Shown in pieces: positions 27,628 to 35,162 of a stretch of DNA of 35,162 nt. The translations under genes were made by a program, and so were the position numbers. The stretch lies in IMG/VR virus record IMGVR_UViG_3300030104_006524, positions 1-35,162 of that record. One strand, 5' to 3'. The notes beneath the pieces are model-generated. The model worked only from the letters and a program-made list of their open reading frames with translations, was not told the origin of the DNA and searched no databases. Every line of letters begins with the position of its first letter. Position 1 is the stretch's first letter. This DNA comes from a virus.

Positions 27628-30600
27628 TTAAATTCTTCTAAACCAGGCCGATATAACGCCACCATTTGAATTGCCCTGCGCTTTAATGGTTCTAAATTTA
27701 AACTCATCCCCAGATTTAAAAGCAACAGGGCTATCTTCAAAATTAATATAATTTTTCTTTTTATTTGATAAAGTTATTATTTTTTTTGTTCCTTTGGTAT
27801 TTTTATAAGCCTCGACAGACGCGCTACAATTTCCTCTTGTTTTTATTGATATTCCAATTAGCTCACAATCATAAGCAAAAATCATACCTGCTTGGATTCC
27901 ATTCGATCCATTACCAAACGACCACTGATAGCCGGCTCTAGTTGCAGTGGAAAGATCCGAAACCTCCTCACAGTTAACGATAAAGCAACTGGAAGGTTGT
28001 GGTTTATTAATTCTCTCATTTAACTGCTTCATACCCTCAATTAACAAAGGAACCAGCTTGTCATAGGCAACTACAAGATGACCGTCATCGCGCATATCAA
28101 CTATTTCTGGTACAACATCTAAAACTTCTTGTGCAATAACACCCATATTTTTATCTTTAATTTTAGCTTTTTCCCACTTGAGCCTTTGATCGTATTCTTT
28201 TTTATATTCTTCATCGCTAACCGAACCCACTGTTTTTGTTGTTTTTGTTACTGGATCATATTCTTCTTGCAATCTATCTTGCTGCTCTCCAACTTTAGCT
28301 ATTTTTGATAGCTTGTCTTGGAATAATTCATCTTGTCGTTTTTTGCTCCAATTGAAAGTATAACCGTTAATAAGCTCTATTTTAGATAGTGCATTATTGA
28401 TTTGTTTTACATTTTGCTTTAATGCAACGTCACTATAGGTGCTCATATAGTGGGAGTAAAAGGTCATAACGTTGTTTCCTGAACGCAGCGAATTAAGCCT
28501 CACTTGCCCCTCTACCTGGAGATGAGATGTTGGCGAAGCTGTGCCAATGCCAACCAACCCACTTGACGTAATAGATAGTTTATTTTGATTTCCAATTCTT
28601 AAATTTAGTGATTGGCCAGCAGACGAATTTATCAGCGTTAGTCCACTAGAGGTCTGCATAAGAGCGTAATTATTGGCCGTGGTCAAGGCAGAATTTGAGA
28701 TTCCTGGCCACGAAGTTCCGTGCCAGGAATTATCAATACGCAAACCTGACGAAGTTATCGGTTTGCTAAATATTGCAGTGGTTCCGTTTAACTGTAATAT
28801 ATCGGCACTGTTAACTCTGAACCGTATGCCTTGGCCATGAGGTGTATCCATGTAAATATACCCATTTGCATTTTGGAACAACGCCCACGTAGAGCTATTT
28901 AGGTGTTTAATCCCGGCCCAGGTTCCGTCCCTACTGCCAACAAGTGCTTTTGAACTTGAGCCAATGCGAATCTCATTGTAAAACTCTGAATATGATCCGC
29001 CTACCAATACTTTTGTTGTGTTGTTATTCTGAAGTCTGATATATTGCCCGCTTTTAGCATTTAAGTAAGTAGAGCCTGAGTTGTCTTGTGCGAAACCAAA
29101 GTTCGTACTTGTAAACATAGCATTATTGGCAATACAACCAAGACCAGTTAATCCGCTAATTTCACCCATTTTGAGGCGTGATGCACTTGCGTCACCTACT
29201 CTCAGGTTTTTGTGAATAAAATTATCGCTTGTCGTAGAAAATAATCCTAATACGCTTCCATTGGCATTCATTACCTGCAAATCCCCGTTTAACAGGGTAA
29301 AATCTGAGCCATTCGTAGTAGTAAAATTACCGGAGGCATCATGACATAAAAAGTTGCGCCAAGATGAACCTAACCGTATTTGAGGCTGTTGATTAGTTTC
29401 GTTATATACAAATAGCCCAGTTGTCGATATTCCATTTAATTCGGTTTGGGTATAAGAATTGATTGTTTTTGTATACAGATTCCCAGTGTCGGCTTCTAAG
29501 GACATTAGGACATTTTCGCTGGAATTTTCCCACAAAAACCCTTTATCTGACGCGCCCTGAACCCTAAATCTTATATGGTAGTTAGTTTTTCCTGAAAGTG
29601 AACTACACGCATTGCCATTAGCTAAACTTCTTGAAGTTCCAGCTTGCGCCATATAAGCACCCCAATTGGCGTCTGAGGACGTCCAAAAAAAGATTCCTCT
29701 CGACCCGCCTCCATTAACTGAGTGTTGTATGACAATTTTATTGCCACCACTAAATGTGTTATTTCCTGTAAATGTGTTATTAGCTGACGCGTCAACAAAG
29801 CTAATAGCGCTACCATTTTTTCTAAAAGTACCTGTATAATTGATGTCGCCTACCACGTCGAGTGGATACGACGGATCAACTGATGAACTACCTATTTTTA
29901 ATCTATTAGTTATTAGCCAATATCCGTTGGTAGTAATAACTCCATTAATGGTATCAAACGATTCATTACCTGTTGAATCAAACAAGAATCTTAAATTAGA
30001 TGAATCTTGGCTTAAGAAGTGGTGTTTAGATTGGTTATTCTCAGAAAATAATATTCCAGGAACATTTGCTCGTAAACGTAACGTTCTGTTATCGCTTGAA
30101 CCATATAAATTGAGGGTACCATCAGTTGAAAAAATTGCCATTGCATTGCTATCTAAATCATCGTCTTTACATACGGCTAGCTGGCCGTTACTTCTTCGTC
30201 CCAAACACCAAGGGTCTGATGATTGTGTGCCATTAAATTCAAACCCTATACTTGTCTGCTTGGATGACCCTGTTGTCTCTATTAAGATTCTTTGATGCCC
30301 AGCGCCCTTGATTTGGAGTCGCTCGTTGGGAGAATTAACATTACCAATCGCAACATTACCGCTGCTACGGTATAAATGATCCGCAAAGTCATTCGCCCAA
30401 AACCCTACATTGCTATCAACATAGGCCTTAACTGATTGTTGAGATGGTACTTTAATTGCTGAATCAGATGCCATATCGTCTTCATCAAGCAAATCACTAC
30501 TAATCGAATAATTATTTGCACTTGCAGCAATACCATCAAGTTTTGTTTTGAGGGTATCAGTAAACACATTTGAGTCGGTAGCTGCTGCTACGGCTGCCCT

Positions 30601-31065
30601 GATTTCTGCATTTGACTGATCTGATGTTGCGTTATTTTCAATACCATCAAGTTTGTCGTGGTGGGCTGTAGACATTAAACCTGCTAGTGAAGATGTCGCC
30701 TCAGAATATTGTGTATCTGTGTAGTTGCTAGAATGTATTTTAGGGCCAATAGAGCCTGTTCCGGCACTCCAATCTATTATTTGGTTACCACTAGGAATGG
30801 TAGGCTTGTTTTCGATAAATGCTAATGAGGCAGAATCGGTTTCATTCCAGTTGCTTTTTACTCCACCAGTTCCTGTTGATGCTGCTGTAATACGTCCCTT
30901 TGCATCGACTGTGATATTACTGGTAGTATAAGACCCTGCCGTAACTCCACTATCGGCTAAACAATCAGTATCAAGCGTATTGCCAGAACCGCCTGCAACC
31001 CTTGAAGCGTCTACCATATCGAAATCCCCGTAGGGTATAATCTTGTCTGATAGTTGTATTCCCAT
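27628..31065 (-). CDS. Large tail fibre with S74 chaperone and a C-terminal extra domain, 1145 aa
   Basis: Starts with a beta/G-rich part carrying phage-fibre phrases (ITVDAKGRITAASTGTGGVK; SSLAGLMSTAHHDKLDGIEN), long S/T/N-rich shaft with repeated ~40-residue beta units (NLYGSSDNRTLRL..., LTIRNNxxT-like), ending GLVGIGTASPTSHLQVEGQV. The S74 intramolecular chaperone spans ~876-1018: SDVALKQNVKQINNALSKIE, KNMGVIAQEVLDVVPEIVD, LVPLLIEGMKQLNERI. About 127 residues follow, beta-rich with two cysteines near SCFIVNCEEV, so the chaperone is not at the very end as is usual. The gene is between the repeat protein and the 81-aa protein in the virion cluster. It likely binds the host surface. Confidence 0.87.
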   Translation of the reverse strand: MGIQLSDKIIPYGDFDMVDASRVAGGSGNTLDTDCLADSGVTAGSYTTSNITVDAKGRITAASTGTGGVKSNWNETDSASLAFIENKPTIPSGNQIIDWSAGTGSIGPKIHSSNYTDTQYSEATSSLAGLMSTAHHDKLDGIENNATSDQSNAEIRAAVAAATDSNVFTDTLKTKLDGIAASANNYSISSDLLDEDDMASDSAIKVPSQQSVKAYVDSNVGFWANDFADHLYRSSGNVAIGNVNSPNERLQIKGAGHQRILIETTGSSKQTSIGFEFNGTQSSDPWCLGRRSNGQLAVCKDDDLDSNAMAIFSTDGTLNLYGSSDNRTLRLRANVPGILFSENNQSKHHFLSQDSSNLRFLFDSTGNESFDTINGVITTNGYWLITNRLKIGSSSVDPSYPLDVVGDINYTGTFRKNGSAISFVDASANNTFTGNNTFSGGNKIVIQHSVNGGGSRGIFFWTSSDANWGAYMAQAGTSRSLANGNACSSLSGKTNYHIRFRVQGASDKGFLWENSSENVLMSLEADTGNLYTKTINSYTQTELNGISTTGLFVYNETNQQPQIRLGSSWRNFLCHDASGNFTTTNGSDFTLLNGDLQVMNANGSVLGLFSTTSDNFIHKNLRVGDASASRLKMGEISGLTGLGCIANNAMFTSTNFGFAQDNSGSTYLNAKSGQYIRLQNNNTTKVLVGGSYSEFYNEIRIGSSSKALVGSRDGTWAGIKHLNSSTWALFQNANGYIYMDTPHGQGIRFRVNSADILQLNGTTAIFSKPITSSGLRIDNSWHGTSWPGISNSALTTANNYALMQTSSGLTLINSSAGQSLNLRIGNQNKLSITSSGLVGIGTASPTSHLQVEGQVRLNSLRSGNNVMTFYSHYMSTYSDVALKQNVKQINNALSKIELINGYTFNWSKKRQDELFQDKLSKIAKVGEQQDRLQEEYDPVTKTTKTVGSVSDEEYKKEYDQRLKWEKAKIKDKNMGVIAQEVLDVVPEIVDMRDDGHLVVAYDKLVPLLIEGMKQLNERINKPQPSSCFIVNCEEVSDLSTATRAGYQWSFGNGSNGIQAGMIFAYDCELIGISIKTRGNCSASVEAYKNTKGTKKIITLSNKKKNYINFEDSPVAFKSGDEFKFRTIKAQGNSNGGVISAWFRRI

Positions 31066-31067
31066 AA

Positions 31068-33374
31068 TTAGCTACTCCTCACTATTATTGAATTGCCATT
31101 TCCAAGCTGTTGATTAGTAGCATACACATAATAATCAGAATTAAAGCCCCATTGATTAGTGACCGACACTGTACTTGGTGATGAACTATGCATACCAACT
31201 GCAAACCCAGTACCTGTATCAACAAAAGATAGGGAACCTGAACCACTAATATAAGTAGGTACTGCTAAAACCCAATACTGACGAGAAGAATCCATTGTTA
31301 TTTCGTCCCATGTTTGAGTTGCATCACTTGATAATTCAGAAGTTGACCCCCCTCCTGCGCTTGCAAGTCCAATTATGTCATTAGAGTTAAACGATGTGTT
31401 TTTATTACATCTTCCATAGTAAATTCTTAAAGCTCCTGTTTTAAGTGAACTGGTTGATGTTGTTAAAGTGTGGTTTCCAGTAATTTGTATGTTACTTTTG
31501 TAAGTTTCATAAGTCTCTGATTTACCGCTTGTGTTTACAACGGCTACCGTACCTGATTGCTTGGTAAAAGCAATTAATTCATTATTGTATTTATATCCCT
31601 CTGAATGAAAATCACTTAACCTGCTTGGTATTGAAATATACAGAAATTTATTTGAAACGTTTGTGTATGGCCAATTTCGAGTATGGTCATTTGACACAAC
31701 ATTATTAGAAAGACCCTCAATTTCAGATTCAGTAGTTAATTCTGAGTCTGTTGTTGGCCCATAATATAATTTATTAATTAAAGTTGAGCTTGTACTTGTG
31801 CTTAATGTATGATTTCCCATATTTGCTAAAGCCGACCTATAAACAATATAATTTTCTGTAAACCCAGAATCATTTTGAACTGAAATATTGTCATAGGAAT
31901 TGAAAGAAGCTGTAATATTATTATATTTTATTCCATTTGCATTTAAACTTGTTAAACGTGTAGGGAAGGCAAAAACAACATATTTATTTGCGCCATTTCC
32001 TGTGATACTTTTTGATGTTGATTGGCCTGACGCCCCTGTTTGTATAAAAGAGCTAGCTAACGATTTAATTACACTTTCATTAAATAAATCACCCGATTCG
32101 CCTGTGGTTGTAGAAACACCATAATGAATTTTGTTCTTATAAGCTAACGCTTGTGTTGAAGTTTGTAAGGTTGCGTTCGCCATTGATGCCAATGTGCTTC
32201 TATATAATTTGTAATTTTCTGTATAGGACTCAGAGTTTGTTACACTTACTATTGAAACACTTTCAAACCCAGCTGTAAGCCCATTATAATAAAAACCTAA
32301 GTTGTGTATTGATGTATATGAACTAGGAAATGCAAATAAAACATACGTGCCTGATGTTGAGCCTGTAAGTGTTTCTGTTATAGTTTGGTTCGTTGACAAC
32401 ATTGTTCCACTTAAACCAACGACATCAGAGCTTGCCCAATTAGAAGCAACAGATGATCGGCCCCATTTTATATGATTTTGAAATGCTACAAGCGACTCTA
32501 AAACGGTTAATGTGTCGGCTGTATAACGAAATTGTATGGTTCCCCCTCTTACAGGGTACGGAACCGCAACTGTGTTAGTAAATGAGGTGCCTGTGTTGCT
32601 GGCAACTTGAAGATCTGGGTTAGAAGATATTTCTTCAACAATCGCTGATGTTGGAGGCCCATTGTTATAAGATATATTAAATGTAAGAGCTCCAACTGCT
32701 TTCCACGTTCCACTTCCCACTAGTAATGTTGTAGACGAAATATTATCTGAAAAACTATTTATTGAAAATGTGAGGTCAATATACGAGTCATTTGTCGAAT
32801 AATATATGCGAGAGTTATCTGACTTGAGCCAAAACAACCTACCATTAGTGTTATTCAAAATCAATTCTGCATCACTAAAATTTGAGCTGGAACTTGGGTC
32901 AGAGCTTTGGATTGCAATTTTACTAGCTGTAGTCGAAATGGTGTCATTAGATATTGTTATTCGGGTCCCCTGTGTTAAACCTGCTTGCTTTTCTGTTTGC
33001 AATTCATTTATAGCAGCATTCACATCAGTAGAAGACAAACTCGAACCTGAATTGTCATAATAGACTTTATCGGCGTGCCAGCTCTCAGATAACCGTTCCC
33101 AAGCAGTTCCTGTATACCTGTAAAACCCTTTAATTTTGCGAAACCCGATTAACCCAGTTGTGGTTCTGACTACAATGATATCATTTGTAGTCATTCCGCT
33201 AGATGGTAAATCGGCAAAGGTGGCAACCTCATCATAATTAGTAGAAGCAGATATTTTTTTAGTCGCTTTAGTTTGTGTGTTTACGACTAAATAATAATCA
33301 TAATTTCCCGCCTGTGTTAAAACAGGAACCTTATTGTCATCAGAAACTACATCACCTAACGACCGCCCAAACAT
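31068..33374 (-). CDS. Repeat-rich fibre or head-fibre-like protein, 768 aa
   Basis: N-terminal ~100 residues include VPVLTQAGNYDYYLVVNTQT and FADLPSSGMTTNDIIVVRTT with YRYTGTAWERLSESWHAD: phrases of the base of phage tail fibres/collar proteins. From about residue 300 there are at least four diverged ~105-115-residue units, each ending N-K-I/L-x-Y-G and containing Y-V-x-F-A-F-P, L-x-x-x-G-x-x-Y-N, V-x-N-S-x-S-Y-T-E-N-Y-x-x-Y-R-S and a final T-L-x-T-S-T. These look like Ig/fibronectin-like beta domains. Sits directly upstream of the S74 fibre, whose N-terminus may attach to it. Family by style, not by a named domain. Confidence 0.65.
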   Translation of the reverse strand: MFGRSLGDVVSDDNKVPVLTQAGNYDYYLVVNTQTKATKKISASTNYDEVATFADLPSSGMTTNDIIVVRTTTGLIGFRKIKGFYRYTGTAWERLSESWHADKVYYDNSGSSLSSTDVNAAINELQTEKQAGLTQGTRITISNDTISTTASKIAIQSSDPSSSSNFSDAELILNNTNGRLFWLKSDNSRIYYSTNDSYIDLTFSINSFSDNISSTTLLVGSGTWKAVGALTFNISYNNGPPTSAIVEEISSNPDLQVASNTGTSFTNTVAVPYPVRGGTIQFRYTADTLTVLESLVAFQNHIKWGRSSVASNWASSDVVGLSGTMLSTNQTITETLTGSTSGTYVLFAFPSSYTSIHNLGFYYNGLTAGFESVSIVSVTNSESYTENYKLYRSTLASMANATLQTSTQALAYKNKIHYGVSTTTGESGDLFNESVIKSLASSFIQTGASGQSTSKSITGNGANKYVVFAFPTRLTSLNANGIKYNNITASFNSYDNISVQNDSGFTENYIVYRSALANMGNHTLSTSTSSTLINKLYYGPTTDSELTTESEIEGLSNNVVSNDHTRNWPYTNVSNKFLYISIPSRLSDFHSEGYKYNNELIAFTKQSGTVAVVNTSGKSETYETYKSNIQITGNHTLTTSTSSLKTGALRIYYGRCNKNTSFNSNDIIGLASAGGGSTSELSSDATQTWDEITMDSSRQYWVLAVPTYISGSGSLSFVDTGTGFAVGMHSSSPSTVSVTNQWGFNSDYYVYATNQQLGNGNSIIVRSS

Positions 33375-33376
33375 CT

Positions 33377-33463
33377 TTAAATCTTAATGTGTTGGTTGTC
33401 AATAAGAACAGTAATTCCAGCGATTGTAATCGCACCTGTAATCATATAATCAAATAATATCAT
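33377..33463 (-). CDS. Tiny membrane peptide, 28 aa
   Basis: MILFDYMITGAITIAGITVL is a single membrane-like helix, ending IDNQHIKI. It fits exactly between two genes: its ATG directly follows the upstream TAA and its stop is 2 bases before the next ATG. GAGG is ten bases upstream. Too short for certainty but the packing favours a real gene. Confidence 0.45.
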   Translation of the reverse strand: MILFDYMITGAITIAGITVLIDNQHIKI

Positions 33464-33835
33464 TTATAATTGCCTCAATATTGCTAATCGTAAAATAAAT
33501 TTTCTATCTGCTGTTTGTTGAGTTTCAGCAGTTATACGTATATCATCCAAAAAGCAAAACATAGAAGGAACCAATGGATTAATTGTCGCACTTCCATTTT
33601 TAATGTATATAAAAAAGAAATCACTATCATTTTCCGCTCCTTTTACGGGATACCATATCCCTTCAATTTTTTGCTCTATATAAACTCGTTTTTCAGTACC
33701 ATCTAATGCTGAAGGGGTCGTGATACCCACTAGCGTTTGAGAGCCAAGAGCTAACTCGCTCGAAGTTGTATTACCAGAACTAATAATAAGCTCTTTGGTA
33801 ATGATATTGGTGGCTCCCGAAACGCTAAGTGTCAT
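33464..33835 (-). CDS. Virion-region protein, 123 aa
   Basis: Beta-rich, S/T-rich (LSVSGATNIITKELIISSGN; LALGSQTLVGITTPSALDGT; IEGIWYPVKGAENDSDFFFI; DDIRITAETQQTADRKFILR). The composition and place, two genes after the capsid, suggest a small head-surface or collar structural protein. Its ATG directly follows the stop of the upstream gene. Not assigned to a family. Confidence 0.6.
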   Translation of the reverse strand: MTLSVSGATNIITKELIISSGNTTSSELALGSQTLVGITTPSALDGTEKRVYIEQKIEGIWYPVKGAENDSDFFFIYIKNGSATINPLVPSMFCFLDDIRITAETQQTADRKFILRLAILRQL

Positions 33836-34231
33836 TTACGATACGGTTGTAGTAACCTCAATCCAGACAGTTACTTTAGCGTTAGCCAAAGCAGCACCAG
33901 CCACGATATCAATAGTGTCGTCAGCAGCGTATTTGAATGAAGCTGTAGACTGGGACTGTGTAGTGGCAGCATTAAGATTAATTCCCGTGCCATATCTATC
34001 ATCGTCTGCTCCATCGCCTAATTTAGCTGTAGCTGTCGAACCTTCAACAGTATTAACATTTAATCCCGCTCTCAAAACAGTTTGACCCGCTTTTACATTA
34101 AGAGCTTGAATAACATCGCCCGATGCCGCGCCTTTAGCCGAAAAGTCAATCACTTCAGAAACAGTAATCACTTTGCCAGGTAAAGAATTACCAGCAACTT
34201 TTTTATCTGTTATGTGTGTCAATGTAGCCAT
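33836..34231 (-). CDS. Putative head decoration or structural protein, 131 aa
   Basis: MATLTHITDKKVAGNSLPGK, VITVSEVIDFSAKGAASGDV, LNVKAGQTVLRAGLNVNTVE and KLGDGADDDRYGTGINLNAA make an A/T/V-rich beta protein, with TIDIVAGAALANAKVTVWIE near the end. The K-A-G-Q-T-V-L-x-A-G-L-x-V and V-T-V-W-I-E words are common in small phage head proteins directly after capsid genes. GGAG upstream. Function inferred from composition and place. Confidence 0.6.
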   Translation of the reverse strand: MATLTHITDKKVAGNSLPGKVITVSEVIDFSAKGAASGDVIQALNVKAGQTVLRAGLNVNTVEGSTATAKLGDGADDDRYGTGINLNAATTQSQSTASFKYAADDTIDIVAGAALANAKVTVWIEVTTTVS

Positions 34232-34255
34232 TTATTTTTCTCCTTTTTTTAATTA

Positions 34256-35162
34256 TTAGTTACGGTCGTCATCACTAATTCGTGTTCTTGCACAACGAAT
34301 TTCAAATGAACCATAGTCTTGATTATCAAACTTAATTTTCTTAACTTGGAAAATTCCTTGATAACCATATTCAATAAATCGACCAAAATCTTTAGTCTGT
34401 GTGCTAATTTGAGGAGCTTTCCCTAAAGCAATTGCTAAAGCATTTTCGCCAAAAAGAGTAACCTTTGCGCCTGGTACGTTTGAACTTGAACCCCAATCAC
34501 TCTCACCTGTTCCAGCAGGATCAGTAATATAAGCTCTATCATGAGAAAAAATAACTAATCCGTCCATAGTGATGGCATCAGCTCCAGTGAATAAAGGATT
34601 AGAACTTCCTCTATCAGCCGCATATTTCATTGCGTCTTGAAACTCTGTATCTTGCTGCAAATCAAACATAACATCAGGATGAACAACAACAAAGTAATAA
34701 TCCTTACCACTAGATTTATATGGCTTAATTTTAAATTTTTGATGAGTTCGCGCTGATCCCTTGCCTTTAAATCCCGCTTTAGCTTGAACTTTAGCTTTGC
34801 GAAGAAGGTCAAGTGTGATTTTGTCATTATCTGTTAATGCACCTGTTGATGTTTTATCACCCGCATACAAAATATTAGACGCATTATCTTGTATGGCCTC
34901 GAAGCACAACGTATCGATTTTTTCGATTCCCCAAGCCTGGAGTGCGTTGGCACAAGCCTCAGTTATTGAAAAGTAACTTTGTTGACGACCCAGTGGGTTA
35001 TCAGCAGTAATACCATGTAAATACTCCTCTAACTCAATTTCAAAGTTAGAAGCAGCTAAACTTTCAAGGTTGTCTTCTAAGGTAACCCCTGTTGAACCTT
35101 TAAGCCCGTCTCCGACTAAAGCCTTAACTAATGGCATCTTAATCTTTCCGCCACCTTGACCA
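34256..35162 (-). CDS. Major capsid protein, N4_gp56 type (5' truncated at window edge)
   Basis: Visible part 302 residues. The ATG at 35137 is unlikely to be the start: the frame stays open to the edge and codes GQGGGKIKMPLVKALVGDGL, the glycine-rich loop of the N4_gp56 family before L-x-G-x-G-x-x-G-x-x-x-L-E-x-N-x-E-x-L. Further motifs: RQQSYFSITEACANALQAWG, KFKIKPYKSSGKDYYFVVVHPDV, SSNPLFTGADAITMDGLVIF, KVTLFGENALAIALGKAPQI, GRFIEYGYQGIFQVKKIKFD. HK97-fold capsid of short-tailed phages. The gene continues to the right of the window. Confidence 0.85.
   Translation of the reverse strand, partial: GQGGGKIKMPLVKALVGDGLKGSTGVTLEDNLESLAASNFEIELEEYLHGITADNPLGRQQSYFSITEACANALQAWGIEKIDTLCFEAIQDNASNILYAGDKTSTGALTDNDKITLDLLRKAKVQAKAGFKGKGSARTHQKFKIKPYKSSGKDYYFVVVHPDVMFDLQQDTEFQDAMKYAADRGSSNPLFTGADAITMDGLVIFSHDRAYITDPAGTGESDWGSSSNVPGAKVTLFGENALAIALGKAPQISTQTKDFGRFIEYGYQGIFQVKKIKFDNQDYGSFEIRCARTRISDDDRN

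Noticed and set aside
27628-33374. Diversity-generating retroelement acting on fibre genes
   Set aside because: No reverse transcriptase and no template/variable repeat pair were seen in the window.
1-35162. tRNA, rRNA or att site
   Set aside because: No cloverleaf-like segment with a TTCGA-type arm, no rRNA words, and no integrase-linked core repeat were found by reading; this was not a computed search.

Overview
The window is an AT-rich piece of a tailed-phage genome, most likely a temperate or plasmid-like phage (phage-plasmid) of a Gram-negative, AT-rich host. The virion genes point to a short-tailed phage with P22-type neck and ejection proteins: a gp4-like tail accessory factor, a gp10-like DNA-stabilisation beta-propeller, three ejection-type internal proteins, and an N4_gp56-type major capsid protein. 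No tyrosine or large serine integrase is visible. Instead there is a ParA ATPase, a small serine resolvase and two arrays of short, helically phased direct repeats, which suggests maintenance as a plasmid. No rRNA, tRNA, IS element or CRISPR array was seen. The host genus cannot be named from the sequence.

Layout. 1-725 (+): 3' end of a tail-fibre gene with an S74 intramolecular chaperone. 726-3300: control region with an XRE repressor, a small minus-strand operon (61-aa protein, secreted-type nuclease fold, 44-aa membrane peptide), a coiled-coil protein, a G-rich terminator, a GC-rich near-palindrome resembling a cohesive-end site, and a minus-strand HTH protein that may be the small terminase subunit. 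3331-9131 (+): an early or accessory operon of about 16 tightly packed genes, mostly unknown, including an RNase H-like protein, a two-helix SLATT/DUF4231-like protein, a YopX protein and, last, a serine resolvase. 9132-10593: a mostly non-coding block carrying an inverted repeat, long pyrimidine tracts, a 10-bp iteron array, a 147-aa unknown gene, a terminated small RNA candidate and a 15-bp inverted repeat. 10594-15088 (+): replication and recombination operon (HTH/Phg_2220_C-like protein, putative loader, lambda-exonuclease/YqaJ nuclease, ssDNA-binding-like protein, RuvC-like resolvase). 15061-17220 (-): a winged-helix protein with 11-bp DNA repeats inside its reading frame, preceded by parA. 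17308-35162 (-): late operon read right to left: capsid, head proteins, repeat-rich fibre protein, large S74 fibre, neck proteins, ejection proteins, then lysis genes.

How they may work together. The 10-bp iterons next to a pyrimidine-rich, easily melted region make 9.1-10.6 kb the best candidate replication origin. One extra iteron copy lies on the start codon of the first gene of the replication operon, which suggests feedback control. ParA, the winged-helix protein and the in-gene 11-bp repeats look like a partition or replication cassette, and the resolvase could resolve multimers. XRE-type control of the early operon is suggested by shared CTAG-centred sites. These functional links are inference; the repeats, overlaps and motifs are visible directly.
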